Positions 49,143 through 61,225 are shown, counted from the stretch's first letter. The stretch: 64,000 nt of DNA from Mangifera indica (GCF_011075055.1 NC_058144.1:9638138-9702137), one strand, 5' to 3'. Notes: a model not told the origin generated them from the sequence alone. Program-made: numbers and translations.

Positions 49143-52100
49143 TCATTTCTTCTTAGAACTGTGAGCTTCAATTTTTTTCTTACGCTCCTTGAGAAGATTA
49201 ACGTTGGCTTTCTTCCTTTCTTTGCCTATCTGGAAAAACAGTACAAAGAAAAACATTAATACATAACACTAATTAAAAGTATGATATAATCTCATTAAGA
49301 ATTCTACGATAATCATATTCTATTTAAAATCAAAGTAAAATGCAGCAGATCAGGGTCAACAAAATTACCTTCATGGCTTCGTATAACCCCCTCTGTTTAC
49401 GTGACATTAAAAGAGTTGACATATCATTGGCAATATCAGGAAGAGATTCCTCCTCCCCAGCCTCCACATCCATGCTATCCTCACCAGAGATCTGCTTATT
49501 CTTATCTGAGGCAGATGAAGAATACTGGTTACCCCGAAGCTCCATCGTTAATTCATCGTGATACTGTTTCTCAAGTGCCATCATCTGGATCAATTTAAAA
49601 TTTTGATTTAATCAACAAATTCAGCAACTTAACGAATGAAAAAACAAATAGCAACACCAGTTTCTTCACGAAGCCAAAACTATTCTGCCTTATATTGCTA
49701 CCTTGTTTGTTTGCTTAAATCATAAATCTAATTAACACTCCTACTTAATAATGCATTAAGCAAATGCTTAAAAGCAAAAAGGTAATGGAGAACATGTGAA
49801 CAAGCTAATGCCTGCAATTGAACACATCAAAGAATTCTCAAAAGTTGCTTGAATAGTAAACTTTCACCACCAAGAAATAAGCTTTTATTAAGAACATACC
49901 TTCTGCTTTCTCTCAGCAGCTTCAATAGCGTCTGCTCGACTGAGATAACCTTCAGCTAGCAAATTTTGAGGATCTTCCAGATCTTCTTTCCCCAAGCCTG
50001 GCATTGGAAGAATTTCGTTCTTGGCAGCAGCCTGCAGCCGTTTAATGGTTTCTGCATAGTCAGGTACATAACCTTCTTCCTCATTATCGACAAAGGGTGA
50101 CAGGTGTGGGGGAGGAACCCTGTGAACAGAACAATTTTTTTTTTTTTTTAAAGTTAAATATTGAAATTACTAACCAGATGCCAATTTTCACCTTGTAGAT
50201 AGCTAACAGAGAGTTTTTCTAAAAGGAGACAATTAACGAAGTTAATCCCAGTAGATATAGAAGCCCAGTGACCAGTTTAAGTCTCCTCATACAAAAATGT
50301 GTATCCACAATCTATTGTTAGACAAAGTAATCAAGGACTTGAATTTGTTATTCTGTCACACTGTGTGGCAAGCACTAAAGCGACTACAGTTATAGGAGGA
50401 CATATAAAAGAACAGTCACGTAAACTTACCTTCCCACCATATAAGCTTCAGTTGGCAATATAATCCGTGCATTTATGCAATCATAAACCCACTGTGGCTG
50501 AACATATTCTCTCGAAAGGTATACATGACCCTGAGTTGGTCTATCAACTATCTGCATGAAATAGAAGTAGTCAGTGGATGATCCCCAAAAGTAAATTTCA
50601 ACACATACTTATAGGATGGTGTATTTGATGGCCAACCTGATGAGTAATACTCTGGTCTGATTCCTCAAAAGGAGCTCCCTCTCCCTCCCAAGATACAACA
50701 CCACCAAAAGCAGGGATGACAAAAAGCAATGACTCCCTGGGAACCTGAAATCAGGAAAGGTTAGATTCACATTACAGAAAAAATAGAAAGAATGACTCCA
50801 ATACTAATGAATTGAAAAGAAAAGAAAAAAGCATCAAAAAAGCCTAAACATTGCACAACAAATGATAAATAAATCCTTTACACTGGTGCAAGACACATCA
50901 GTCTCCAATATCTCACCTCACGACTCAAGAAGAATTTCATATTCTTGAAGAGTTTCTTACACTCCTTTGTATCTTCATCCTCTTCATTTTCATCAGCAGT
51001 GCCTTTAACAAGTTGCATTAGTGCACCAGGTTCATTGGAAGGAAGTTGATGCTGAAGTTGTGCAAGTCTAAGTTCAGACTCATCTCGTTGAGTTCCCTCA
51101 ATTTGCTCAGTGGTTCTAGAGTTAGCATCAAAGTATCTTGACAATGCATAAAGTTCTGCAGGTTTCACACAACAAAAATATTAACTTAAATAACCATCAA
51201 GAACAGGTCTGGAGGAAAATATGTAACCACAAACATCTAGTACCAATAGAAACTGCAACTGGTTCTAAATGAAGCCAACCAAACAAGAAATCCCCTAATA
51301 AGTAAGAAGGGAGTGGAAACAAACCTGCTGCTGAAGCTTCCAATCGAGGGTCGAGAATGGGCGGATATTTAACATTTATAGAATGGTAAAGTTTAAAATT
51401 GACAAAGGTAAGGAGTGTCTGCACCCAAAAAATAAGAAGTTTAATAAGTAAATCAGAAAAATAACTAAAGTAAATTGATTGAAAAGAACTAGGCCAACAA
51501 TTTGTTTTATTTCCAAAGCAAAATAGAAGGTCAAATATTCAATTGCACCAAAATCTTAAAAGAAACGGCAATGAAGAATCAGCAAATATCAGTAGCGATA
51601 AAAAAAACCTCATAGAATTCCAAGAAGTTGAGCAACACATCATAGACAACATCGTCATCAGGCAGAACTTGCTGCAGCCCATGAGGTGTTAGCCATGTAA
51701 TCTTTTGGCCTTCAACCTCAGCCTGTATGCATCAAAAGTATAAATAAGTTGATAAAATAACACAAGGAGATCAGACATCATAAAACAGTAAACATAATGT
51801 TGTCATACCTGGTAATATATCCCTTTCACAGATACAAAAACCTTCCGCAATTTATGAGTCCGAGAAATGTAGGCTTGCCATTCATGACTCAACCTGGAAG
51901 ACAACCAACATTAATATGTGAGTATTGAAGGTGACAAGGAACTAAATCTATAATAATTTTTTAAAGGAAACACTCAAACCATATCAATCAATAATGCAGT
52001 AGAATATATGAAAAACTAACTTTCGACAATTGTGAACTCGCTTCACTTCAATTTTCATCCTGTCAGAGGCAGGTAAAGCAGCAAAAAGGTGCACCTGCGT

Positions 52101-53576
52101 GAGAGGGTCATCCAAATCTCTGAGAGCATCAACAAAATGAGGATACCTACAATCCCAAATGAAACAAATAGAGATTTTCAGGACTCAAATAGGATACTGA
52201 AGTTGGTACAAAAACAAGGAAAACTATGTAAAGTTAATAAACCTCTCCAGAACAAGTCTGTCTAGTTTGATTTCAGGTTGGCGCTTTATCAGAATATCAG
52301 CAAGTTCCTTATTCTTCTTCGCCTTGGCTTTAGTTACCTTCTTTGCGTATGCACTTTTTGCTCTCAGTTCCTCAAGTATTGGATCATGCCGAATGAATGA
52401 AATATCCTTTAAGTGATAATATGTGTGATGATTTCCCTTGAACTTCTTCTTTGGCTCTCGGGGAAATACTCCTTTGTAAATGCATAATCTCCTACAATTT
52501 TGGAACCAATTGAACAATAAGCAAACAGCATTGACAACTTGATTTTCCATCAGCTAAGTACATATAAACAACTGTCAGTAAAGCTGCATTTGGCATCTAA
52601 AATTTACCCATAGAATTGGAATTGGATAGAATTGGAGTTTCCTTTGAAAATCTAGGGATTGAAATCACATATTCCATTCAATTTCAATTCTAAAGTTCAT
52701 ACTCTATACTAACATTACACTGAAGCTGAAACTAATGATAACTCACAGTAATTTTCCCGCTCATATCAATTGAACTAAAGCAAAGAGCAGCTCAATCACC
52801 AATGAAACCAAAAAAAAAAAAAACTATTATCGTTTTTCTTTTTTTGCTATCATTTGATTTTCAGATACCAAACAATCAATTCACTTCACATTATTCAACA
52901 TATTCCATTCAATTTCAATTATAAAGTTCAACTCTATACTAACATTACACGAAGCTGAAACTAATGATAACCGACAGTAATTTTCCCACTCATATACATT
53001 GAACTAAGGCATAGAGCAGCTCAATCACCAATGAAGCCAGAAAAAAAAAATTATGATCGTTTTTCTTTTTTTGCTATCATTTGATTTTCATATACCAAAC
53101 AATCAATTCACTTCACAGTATTCAACACCTCGTTCCTTCATTATACCCATTAACAAAAAAAAAAAAAAAGTAAAGAAGGGACAACTCCTAGAAAATTAAA
53201 TACTACACACTGATCATTTTTACTTAGTTAACTGCTTTTATGATTTTCAAAACAGTAGAACCCTTAAAATAAAAGTAATCTCCAAGTTAAGAATTCACTC
53301 ATAAACATATAACAGTCAAGTAAACTTAAAAGAGAGAGAGGGACCTGAAAAGCTTTGTACTGACTTGGAGTTGCTTGAGAGCTTGTGACCTGGTGATGTA
53401 TCTAGCAGCGTTTCCTTCTTTCTTCTTTCCCTGGTAAATAAAATTCGAGAGAATATCAACAAGAAAGCATGACAAAGCAAAATCGAGATACGTTGCACCT
53501 TCACCCTCCGTTTATAATATTTTAAAATGTGTCGCTTCATTAGAGGACTTACAGCAGGTCTGTAATGCTTCGGCAT
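49143..53576 (-). CDS. PES: Pescadillo homologue (PES), ribosome-biogenesis factor
   Basis: Thirteen exons on the minus strand: 53576-53553, 53430-53345, 52491-52243, 52146-52021, 51893-51809, 51722-51609, 51418-51325, 51155-50917, 50744-50637, 50551-50430, 50119-49900, 49584-49369, 49229-49143. They total 1,770 nt, 589 residues, the usual size for plant PES. Conserved landmarks are the N-terminus [20 protein letters not shown], the Pescadillo core [17 protein letters not shown] and [20 protein letters not shown], and [25 protein letters not shown] domain follows ([20 protein letters not shown] ... [13 protein letters not shown]), then an acidic linker and a basic tail ([20 protein letters not shown]). 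Pescadillo acts in the nucleolus with BOP1 and WDR12 (PeBoW) in 27S pre-rRNA processing and 60S assembly, and is needed for cell proliferation. All junctions keep frame, so the gene looks intact. A telo-box lies just upstream. Confidence 0.96.
52671..53129. repeat. 231-bp tandem duplication in PES intron 2
   Basis: Two copies begin ATTCCATTCAATTTCAATT (52671 and 52902) and run through ACACTGAAGCTGAAACTAAT/ACACGAAGCTGAAACTAATG to CAATTCACTTCACA. A few substitutions and small indels separate them, and a poly-A tract of different length sits in each. Confidence 0.85.
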
Positions 53577-53647
53577 GGTGGCGGAGATGTTTTGTTCACC
53601 TAAAGAAAGAAAATGGAGGCAATATAAGAGAATTGTAAAAGGAGGGC

Positions 53648-53667
53648 TAGGGTTTAAGCTTAAACCC
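53648..53667. promoter_or_regulatory. Telo-box within a perfect palindrome upstream of PES
   Basis: On the minus (PES) strand there is AAACCCTA (53655-53648), a telo-box typical of plant ribosome-biogenesis promoters. It overlaps the perfect 18-bp palindrome GGGTTTAAGCTTAAACCC (53650-53667). It lies about 75-90 bp before the PES start codon. Confidence 0.6.
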
Positions 53668-55078
53668 GTATTGTAGGATGATAATTTGGGTGGGATTCGA
53701 TTGGGTTTGCGGGTTCGGGTTTCGGACAGGTTTGTTAATTAAACCTATTTTTAGAGGCCGATTAAATATTTTCCGCGCGAACTCTGATGAATCATTTAAA
53801 ATATAATAATCTTAATTTTGGAAAGTCGTCATTTTTTAATTTATCAAAGGCAAACATCTACAGTTAAATAAAATTTTTATTATTTTGTGTGATATATAAA
53901 GATTCTTATTACTTTAATAATGCAAACAATTTATACTTTAATTATTTTATAATTGTTTCTCTTGGATATTAATTAAAATAGCCATTTTTTTTACATTTTA
54001 TGTATATATAACCACTTTTTTTTTTATTATACAAATATAATTACTTTTTAATTTAACTTTATTTTAAAAATAATAATATTTTAAGATTTAGAATTAACTA
54101 AATGAGTTACTTGGATGGGTTGACGACTAACCAATTATCTGATCAACCAACTTTTAAAAATAAATTGGTTGATTAGATGTTTAACCAGCTAGCCAACCAC
54201 CCCATCAATTAATTTTTTAAAAATAAATTAATTAGTTGGGTATTTAGTTGTCTGTCAACCATTTGACCAATCTCTCCACCGTCAAAGTTGTTAGAAAATT
54301 TCATTTTTTTACCTCATATCTCAACTTTGACTAAGTGAGTAGTGAGTTTTATGTTTTGGCTAATTGAGTTTATATTTGGTTGAGTAAATCTTGATTTGAA
54401 TGACTACAAAGTCTAAAGGTATTTTAGATATTTTATGTTTTAAATTATATATATAATAAGAAAAAATAATTATTATAATATCAAAAAATTAGTTTTTATT
54501 AAAAGTAATGAATCAACCTATTTTAAGGCCTAATATGGCCCAACCCTATATATAGAGGGCCAAGTCATAAGTCTTATGTTTTTTTTTGGGTCAACTCGAT
54601 TAGAAAGCTTGCAATTGTGTGGCCCCTAGGCCCAATTAGTCATGTCAGAGTCAATCCAACCCACTAAACTAACACCTCAAGTATGGACAAACTGAAAAAT
54701 AGTTTTAACTCAAATTTTCAAATTTTGAAAGACAAAATTGTATAGTCTATATTGAAAATGTGAAAAGGTTAATATCACACAAATATTGCATGGTTAAAGT
54801 AATGTTTTATTATAAAAATAAAAAATTATTACAAATATAAATTAACTAAAAGATTATTGAATATAAAATATTATTATATTTAATAAAAATAGGAAACATA
54901 AATCTTATTACTTTAAAAGTACAAACAAATTTATTTATACTTGAGTTATTTTAGGCAGGAGATTGTTACAGTATAGTTTTTATTTGATTATCTACTGTAT
55001 AACCATAAGAAATAAAAAATTATTAGAATCTTTTATTATTTGATAAAAATATATTATAGCAATATTTTAATCCCTTCA
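53668..55078. other. AT-rich intergenic DNA with nested hairpins
   Basis: At 54119-54260 two hairpins lie side by side (arms ATCTGATCAACCAA/TTGGTTGATTAGAT and CAATTAATTT/AAATTAATTAG) inside an outer inverted repeat (GGTTGACGACTAA against TTAGTTGTCTGTCAACC). Around 54538 GGCCCAAC and GAGGGCC flank a TATATATA core. No gene is seen. Confidence 0.4.
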
Positions 55079-55440
55079 ATAACAGTTCAAGATGGTCTTG
55101 AGCCAAACTTTTCAACCGTGAATCCCCTGTTGGTTTGTTATGCAGAAATGAGGAGAATGGATGTTGCTCATGCAAATGGAGAGAAATTGAGATACTGTGT
55201 GGTTGATGATCTTGAGAAGTTTTTTGAGTTTATGGTTGGGAAGGAGGTAAAAATTAACACGGCCTTGGGCAGAGGGCTCTGCAAAATTGGAGAGAGGGCT
55301 CTGCAAAGTTGGAGAGACTGATGCAGCTAAATTGTTTAGGCAATGTTACAACTGGGTCTGGGCCAATGGAATTTATGCATGTGACACCGTTTATAACAGA
55401 TAATTGCTGTTACATTATTAAGAACAGGTAATCTGTTTCA
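55079..55440 (+). pseudogene. Short coding fragment, possibly PPR-related
   Basis: The frame includes GLEPNFSTVNPLLVCYAEMR and VVDDLEKFFEFMVGKEV, which has helical-repeat character and could be a decayed pentatricopeptide repeat gene. A direct internal repeat (GGAGAGAGGGCTCTGCAAA-like) precedes a stop. Just after it the continuation AAKLFRQCYNWVWANG looks coding but is interrupted. No start, targeting peptide or full repeat tract is visible. Family assignment is a guess. Confidence 0.25.
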
Positions 55441-55973
55441 GGGTTGTGTTCGAGGCCATTAAATTATCGACGAATTTATTATTTACTGGTCTTGGTTGAT
55501 TGATGAACATGGACAGAAGACTAATGTACACGATGATGCCTTGCCTGGCACCACGTCCTTCAGACTGGCGAGTCTTGGATACTGTTGTACTTACAACTTT
55601 TCAGGTCTCGCTGCATACAACCCTAATCTTTTTTCAGTAATGAAAGTCTTCACTTAAAGCTTTAGTTATGCAGGTCTTAAACAACATTACTGTTCTTGCT
55701 GGCAAATGAGTTCAACCGGAGCACGTTTCGGACCTAAATCTTTCGAGTGATTTTTGCTGCTGTATTTTCTTTTTTCTTTTTTTTTCCTGGAGATATGGAA
55801 AGCTTGCTCAGTGTTCATGGATTGCTTTTGGTCAGATCGCCTCTAGACTATTGAGTTTGCAATCCATACAACTATAATATTATTATTTTAAAGTACTACG
55901 TCTACATTTTTATTTCTGACTTATGAAATGCATGGTCTTGATTTAAAGACTAAACTGAAAACCCAGAGGATCC

Positions 55974-57087
55974 TCAGCCTGACAAATGATTATTTGTAAC
56001 GTTCCTGATAAACCATTGGACAAAAATCATCAATATAATATTTCAAAAGAAGCCATAAGTCATGACCAAAAAAAAAAAAATATGACAAGCTTTGACAAGG
56101 AATGAGAAACTCACAGGATTATCAAATTTCCCTTTTCCAGGGCTTTGACACTCTCTGGTACTTTGCCCGTTAGCTGGTTATTGTTCAATCTCCTGTTCGA
56201 GGAACAAAACATGAATTAAACACATCTGCAGATGCATATTCAAGGATACAGAATAAATATAAATACAAATATGCTTACATGAATCGTAAAGCTTTCAACT
56301 TGCCAAGCGAATCTGGAATTGTACCATTGAGTTTATTTTCGTACAGGTCCAAGCTGATCAGTTTTGATAAATTTCCGAGTTCGGCTGGAATCGATCCAGT
56401 GATGTTATTGTGAAAAATCTCCCTACCGGGAATGCATTAACTCTTATAATAAAGTGTACTTGTCTGCATAATTTATTTATCACAAGCATAAATAAATTGA
56501 GTTCACTCAGAAAAAAAGAACTTACAGACGTTCAAGATCTCCCAAAGATCCAAGTTCAGGGACAAGAGATCCCCCGAGTCCATGATCACCACGATCCCTT
56601 CAAGAAGCAAATTGAAATTTCAGTCTCAAGATAGAATTCAAACAGCCGAATCTGAACTCTTGAATATTTAAATAAAAAAAGTAAAGTTGGACTTGGAATT
56701 AATATATACGTACAGTCTTATGACTTTGTTATCATTATTGCATACAATGTGAAACCAGGTGCAAGGATCAGCAAGACTTTCGTCCCAGCTTTCAAGTACA
56801 CCGTTTGGATCAACCAAGGCTTTTTTCAAAGCAGACAGAGCATCCGCTGTTTGGAAAACAAGTACACGGACAGTTGAGCTATTATCATGTCTTCACAGAA
56901 TAATGGTGAAATTTCAATAGTTTACTGGCAACACGACTGAATTGAACTGTACAAAAAACTTCAGTCTGTAAAAACAAATTTAAAAAAGAAATAATATGCT
57001 AAGCTCCTTAATTTCTATGGTGCATGTTACAGCCGAAATTGCAACGGCAAATACAAACAGATAAAAAACCAGAAATCGAGACGCCAT
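55974..57087 (-). pseudogene. Short SERK/LRP-type leucine-rich repeat protein gene, probably damaged
   Basis: Exons on the minus strand: about 57087-57031 (signal peptide MASRFLVFYLFVFAVAISA), 56846-56714 (133 nt, [20 protein letters not shown] ... [19 protein letters not shown]), 56597-56526 (72 nt), 56422-56279 (144 nt, two LRRs: [40 protein letters not shown]), 56192-56115 and 56004-55974. The 133-nt and 72-nt exons and their phases are exactly those of SERK receptors and of the small secreted LRR proteins related to them (OsLRR1/At5g21090 type). Exon 1 up to its only usable donor is phase 0 whereas exon 2 needs phase 1, so the frame breaks there by one base. The protein ends after VTNNHLSG, without the usual capping segment or any kinase. 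I read it as a recent pseudogene or a gene with a misassigned first exon. Confidence 0.65.
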
Positions 57088-57871
57088 TGCAAGAGAAGTC
57101 TGCAACAATTCTTACTAGAGAAGTTGAAGAGTGGAGTGTGAAAATACTTCAGGATTACTATTAAAAATACCTATTTTATCCTTTTAAATTGTTTACAATG
57201 ATGTAAATAATTTACTATATTTCAACTAGGGTTCTTTTAGTAGGAAAAATTTCTTGTTGTGGGTAGATATGTAATCTGATTCTTATAAGTTAGCATTTAT
57301 CACTGACGATTTTTTTTAAAAAGTTATTTTTATAAAATCATATAATTTAAAATAAAAGGATATCAAAAGGCCGTTCAATTTCTTTTTATATTAATTTTGA
57401 TGAAAAAGGAAACTTAAATTTTTATAACTGAGTCTCATATTTTTTAGGAAAGAAATTTAAAAATTAAAATAGGAAATTTCTAATAAAAATTTTCCAATTT
57501 TTAATTGGAGAGAAGGAAGGTTTTCCACCCATGGTTTGTTGAAATTTCCTTTATAACCTTTAAAGTTTAAAAAGTTAGTTTTCTCACCCAAGATTTTTCA
57601 ATAAAATTCATCAATAAACATGCTATAGTTAATGAAAGGTGAAAATGCTCTTTGTTGTTTCATTCGCCAATTCAAATCTTTTAAGTAACAAAATTTGAAA
57701 CGAGGATAGTTCTCGCTATTTCTTCAGCTCAAGTCGATCAGTTTTTGGTACCCTATTTGCCACGTCAGCTCTTAACAAACACGGTTACATTCACATTCTG
57801 CACACGGGATCTTGTCCTTGCATAAAAGCTACCGGAAGGGAGGAACTGAGTGATTCAAAACATTCAAAAAA
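57088..57871. other. Divergent intergenic region between the LRR and DUF genes
   Basis: It contains a one-sided remnant of the Mutator-type MITE terminus (GGTTTTCCACCCATGGTTTG near 57521). Close to the downstream gene lie GCCACGTCAGC (bZIP/ABRE-like, about 57769) and a possible TATA element (CATAAAAG, about 57821). Confidence 0.35.
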
Positions 57872-58601
57872 ATGAAAGGAAGCAAGGAGAAGGAGAAGCT
57901 ATCGATGGAAAAATACATGGATTTTGTTTTATCTCAAGAGCCATCAAAAGTCACAAAGTTATTTCTCAATCAGGTTTGCTTTTTATTAAAACTCAATCAA
58001 ATTCAAATAATTTTGACATCGCATATGAATTCTATCATTTCCGCTTTTGTTACTTTTGCAGATCATCTCCATGCATGGTTTCAAGAAAATAAATAATTCA
58101 AAGGTTAGAATCAGATGATTGTTTACCAAATCAAATGATAACATTGTTGCTCAACCGATTAAGTTTTTGTTTAATCTAAAAGTTTCTGTTCATTTCTCGA
58201 AGAAATCATTCAGGTAATTATAATTCTATTTTCTTAACAGCCAAACAGAATCTTCTCTGTTTTTTTTCTAATTTTAACAGAGCGTGTTAAGCGATGCTGT
58301 GCGGACATTGAATCTAATGGATCCATCACGCTCCACTTTGAAAGAGAACATCTCGCCGTGCGCATCAATCACTCTTGACGACATAACGACTCACCTAAAC
58401 GACCTCGCTTGGCGAGAGTGCTGTATCACTTCGATCGATGTCATAAACAACACTAACACCGATATCGACAATTCTCAGCTTTCAGAATATTTTGCAGGAA
58501 AATGTCGAGATTCTTCTGCTTCTACATCGTTGAATCTTGGATCTGAGATCGGTGAAGTAGCTACAAAAATGGTGACCAAAAGGAAGAGATCATCGACTTG
58601 A
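57872..58601 (+). CDS. Small conserved plant protein of unknown function (DUF7787-like)
   Basis: Three exons in phase 0: 57872-57973, 58062-58103 and 58281-58601, giving 154 residues. Recognisable blocks are MEKYMDFVLSQEPSKV, IISMHGFKKIN, VLSDAVRTLNLMDPSRSTLK and DITTHLNDLAWRECCITSID, which I associate with a plant-specific family of small proteins lacking a known function (DUF7787 by memory, unchecked). There is no signal peptide or membrane segment. The C-terminus KMVTKRKRSST is basic and could be a nuclear signal. The 42-nt middle exon encodes the conserved HGFKK motif, so skipping it would remove that motif without shifting frame. Confidence 0.75.
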
Positions 58602-59787
58602 TTGACTTTTTCTCTGTTGTTTGATTCGATATGTCGTGGTTTTTTAGTGTTGAAGAATTTTGGTGTTTCGGCGGGAATTAGTGATTCAAATTTATGTTTT
58701 TAATTGTAGATGAAACTCGTATGCTTTTTATTTTTTTTCGCGTATTCTTTTACTATGTTTAATAAAAGGCAAATAAGAGAGAAAAGGCAAGAAGGAATTT
58801 GAGTTCCCCGCCCCGCTCAAAACCTTTGGCATGGCGCCGAATTAAAATCAACAAAAAGATTCAATGTTGCACAAAACAAAAATCTCCAAATCTCTTTCTC
58901 ATTCTTTCTGATCTATTGAGTAACTTCAAACTGAGATCTCCAGGCCAAGTCTCTCCTACACAATAAGACTAACTCTGGCAATTTAAGAGGCCAGGTCTCT
59001 CCCACCCTCCATTAGTTCAATGTCAGTTTTCTTCTTGCCCTTCTTTCTCTTCATTCTCCTTTTTATTCTTCTTTCTTCCTCTAACGGCTTCACCATCTTC
59101 ATTACTCATATTTAGCCACATCGAAGTGCCGGAATGATCTTGCGATCCTCCTAGACCACCACTTTTTTGCTGCTCCACTAATTGTTGGCCTTCACTCTTT
59201 GCTGGCTCTTCACGCTTGCTCTTCTTTCTCCTGCGTGAATAAACTGTCATGATTAGAGCTCTATCAAGGGCTAAATTAAGTTGAATCTCAGTTTGTGCTG
59301 ACTCCCATGTATCTAAATGTAATCCCACTTATAAAAAATAACCTCATAGAGGAGACAAGACCAACTTACGTTACCCCAAACGCGCTTTATATAATATATA
59401 AGCACTAGATATGACATCTTAATCAAATGTCTTCAACCTCTTTTGAAGGTGCCCATTTGAGAATGGGAAGATGGCAACTTCCTCAGATGACCCCATAGAA
59501 AGATTGCAGTTTGCTTATAGATTACATTACATGTCCCTTTGAAAGGTTAGCCGGATGGCTTTTGTTTATGTCTGTCCCACGTTTAAAACATTTCAATTTC
59601 TTATAATGTTTTTTCAGATTTGCTTATAGAACATCCGGAAAAATTCTTGCTTGAGCAAAGGATCTCCATCTTCCATTTGAAGGAGAGTCACGGGAATTCC
59701 AAGCGAAGAATGTAGAAAACTTTTGACTGCATGAAGATTTGGCCTATTCAACAAAGGGTTTTGATAGTAACAGTGTACATAATTTAT
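58602..59787. other. Intergenic region with one unassigned coding-like stretch
   Basis: On the minus strand, about 59235 down to 59023, an acceptor-like ttcacgcag precedes a frame rich in K, E and G (RRKKSKREEPAKSEGQQ ... NEEKEGQEEN). No ATG starts this frame and I find no partner exon, so I do not call a gene. Confidence 0.25.
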
Positions 59788-60640
59788 TTTAAACCGTAAA
59801 ATTAAACTTAACCATTTAAAAATTATTATTTAGTTTAATTTAATTTGGTTTAAACTGATAAATTTTGAAAAAATAATTTATTGTTTGTATTATGATTTGA
59901 GTAGTTTTTAAACTAAACTAAACTATAAATTATATTTTTTTTAAATTATATATAAGTCAAAGGACTATTTCCCACCCAATGTTTGATGAAATGTTAAATC
60001 ACACCATTCAAATTTGAAAAAAGTCATTTTCTCACTTACATATTAAATTTATTAAAAATTTAACAATTTTTTTAATAAAATTATTGAAAAAACAAAAAGG
60101 ACCTCAAGTTAAATGACACTTTATTCCAAAAATTGTATAAAATAATTTTTTGTATTCTTAATTTATATTAGTTTTAATTAAAAATAGAGAAAAAGTTACA
60201 AGTACAAGAAGAGATGGGGTGTCATAACATATAATTGTATGTTTGAGGGTCGTTGTAATTTTGAAAAATTTTAGGCGTGTTAATGATTTTTTCAAGGAGT
60301 TTATGAAAATTCAAAAAAAGTTTAAAGGTGTAGTTGAGATTTTTTAAATTTTAATATGTTTTTTAATAGTTTTAAATGTGACCATAACACTCGTACAGAG
60401 TTGAATAAAGTGCAACAAATTAAAGGTTTATATCACTCCTTTTTTAAATTTATTTTTCATTTTTTATATATTTATTATATATGTATTTTATATCTTAAAA
60501 AATTATAATTCAATATTATTTATTAAGTAGGAAATATATAAAAATAAATCATTTTTAATATATTTAAATCATAATCTAAACTGAATCAAACCATATGTTT
60601 TCATAATGGTTTAATTTGAAACTTAAAATAGTTTGATTTG
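59788..60640. repeat. Dispersed AT-rich repeat interrupted by a MITE-like insertion
   Basis: The outer parts (59788-59955 and about 60450-60640) match the repeat at 6345-6650 in order. The middle begins AGTCAAAGGACTATTTCCCA, the terminus of the Mutator-type MITE family. This looks like one element inserted into another; the right boundary is not resolved. Confidence 0.4.
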
Positions 60641-60709
60641 ATTTTCTTTTTTCAGTTTGGTTTGAAAATGTATATAAATCACAACAAATCTAACCGTGCA
60701 CACCTCTAC

Positions 60710-61025
60710 CTAATTGTTCATATTCTTCTGATGAAGTACTAAGCCAAAACAACTCTTCCAATCCTATCACCAGGCCTATTATTGGTACTCCTAACACTCA
60801 TATGAGAAAGTTCTCATCTAATTTGAAAGAAACTTTTGAGAAAACCATTGAAGCTGCTTTGAAAAGTCCATCTTCTGTGTTGAGCCCTCCTTCCTTTGTG
60901 AGACCAAGAACAATCCGATGTTGCTTTGTAGAATAACCATGAAAATAGATCCAGAAGTATTGATTTTTTGCAGGCCTCCTAGTCCTGTTCAAAACGCAGA
61001 ACATAGTTTGATTTTTCAGGGTTGT
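60710..61025 (+). pseudogene. Possible gene fragment of unknown origin
   Basis: The plus strand reads in one frame ITRPIIGTPNTHMRKFSSNL then KETFEKTIEAALKSPSSVLS, ending PPSFVRPRTI. After an acceptor-like tattgattttttgcag comes RPPSPVQNAEHSLIF. Composition is unlike the AT-rich surroundings, which suggests an exon relic or a fragment carried by a transposon. I do not recognise the family. Confidence 0.25.
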
Positions 61026-61079
61026 ATGTGAAATGTAAAGCAGTATAGGGGACTATTGTTAACTTCCAACATCTTGTGT

Positions 61080-61225
61080 AAGTTTTTATGTATATAACTT
61101 TATACATAAATAACGACGTGTTACAATATGATTGCATAGTTAAAAATTAAATATAAACTAACATCTAATTATAAAATAACATATCGTTGTTTATATATAA
61201 AATTGTATACATAATTTTATTATTT
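61080..61225. repeat. Palindromic AT-rich MITE, copy 6
   Basis: TATGTATATAACTTTATACA on the left opposes TATGTATACAATTTTATATA on the complement of the right, around an ACATCTAATTATAAAATAAC core seen in the other copies. Confidence 0.5.

Noticed and set aside
52224..53576. Open frames at the 5' end of PES as separate genes
   Set aside because: They are PES exons extended into introns; the spliced junctions restore the known protein order.
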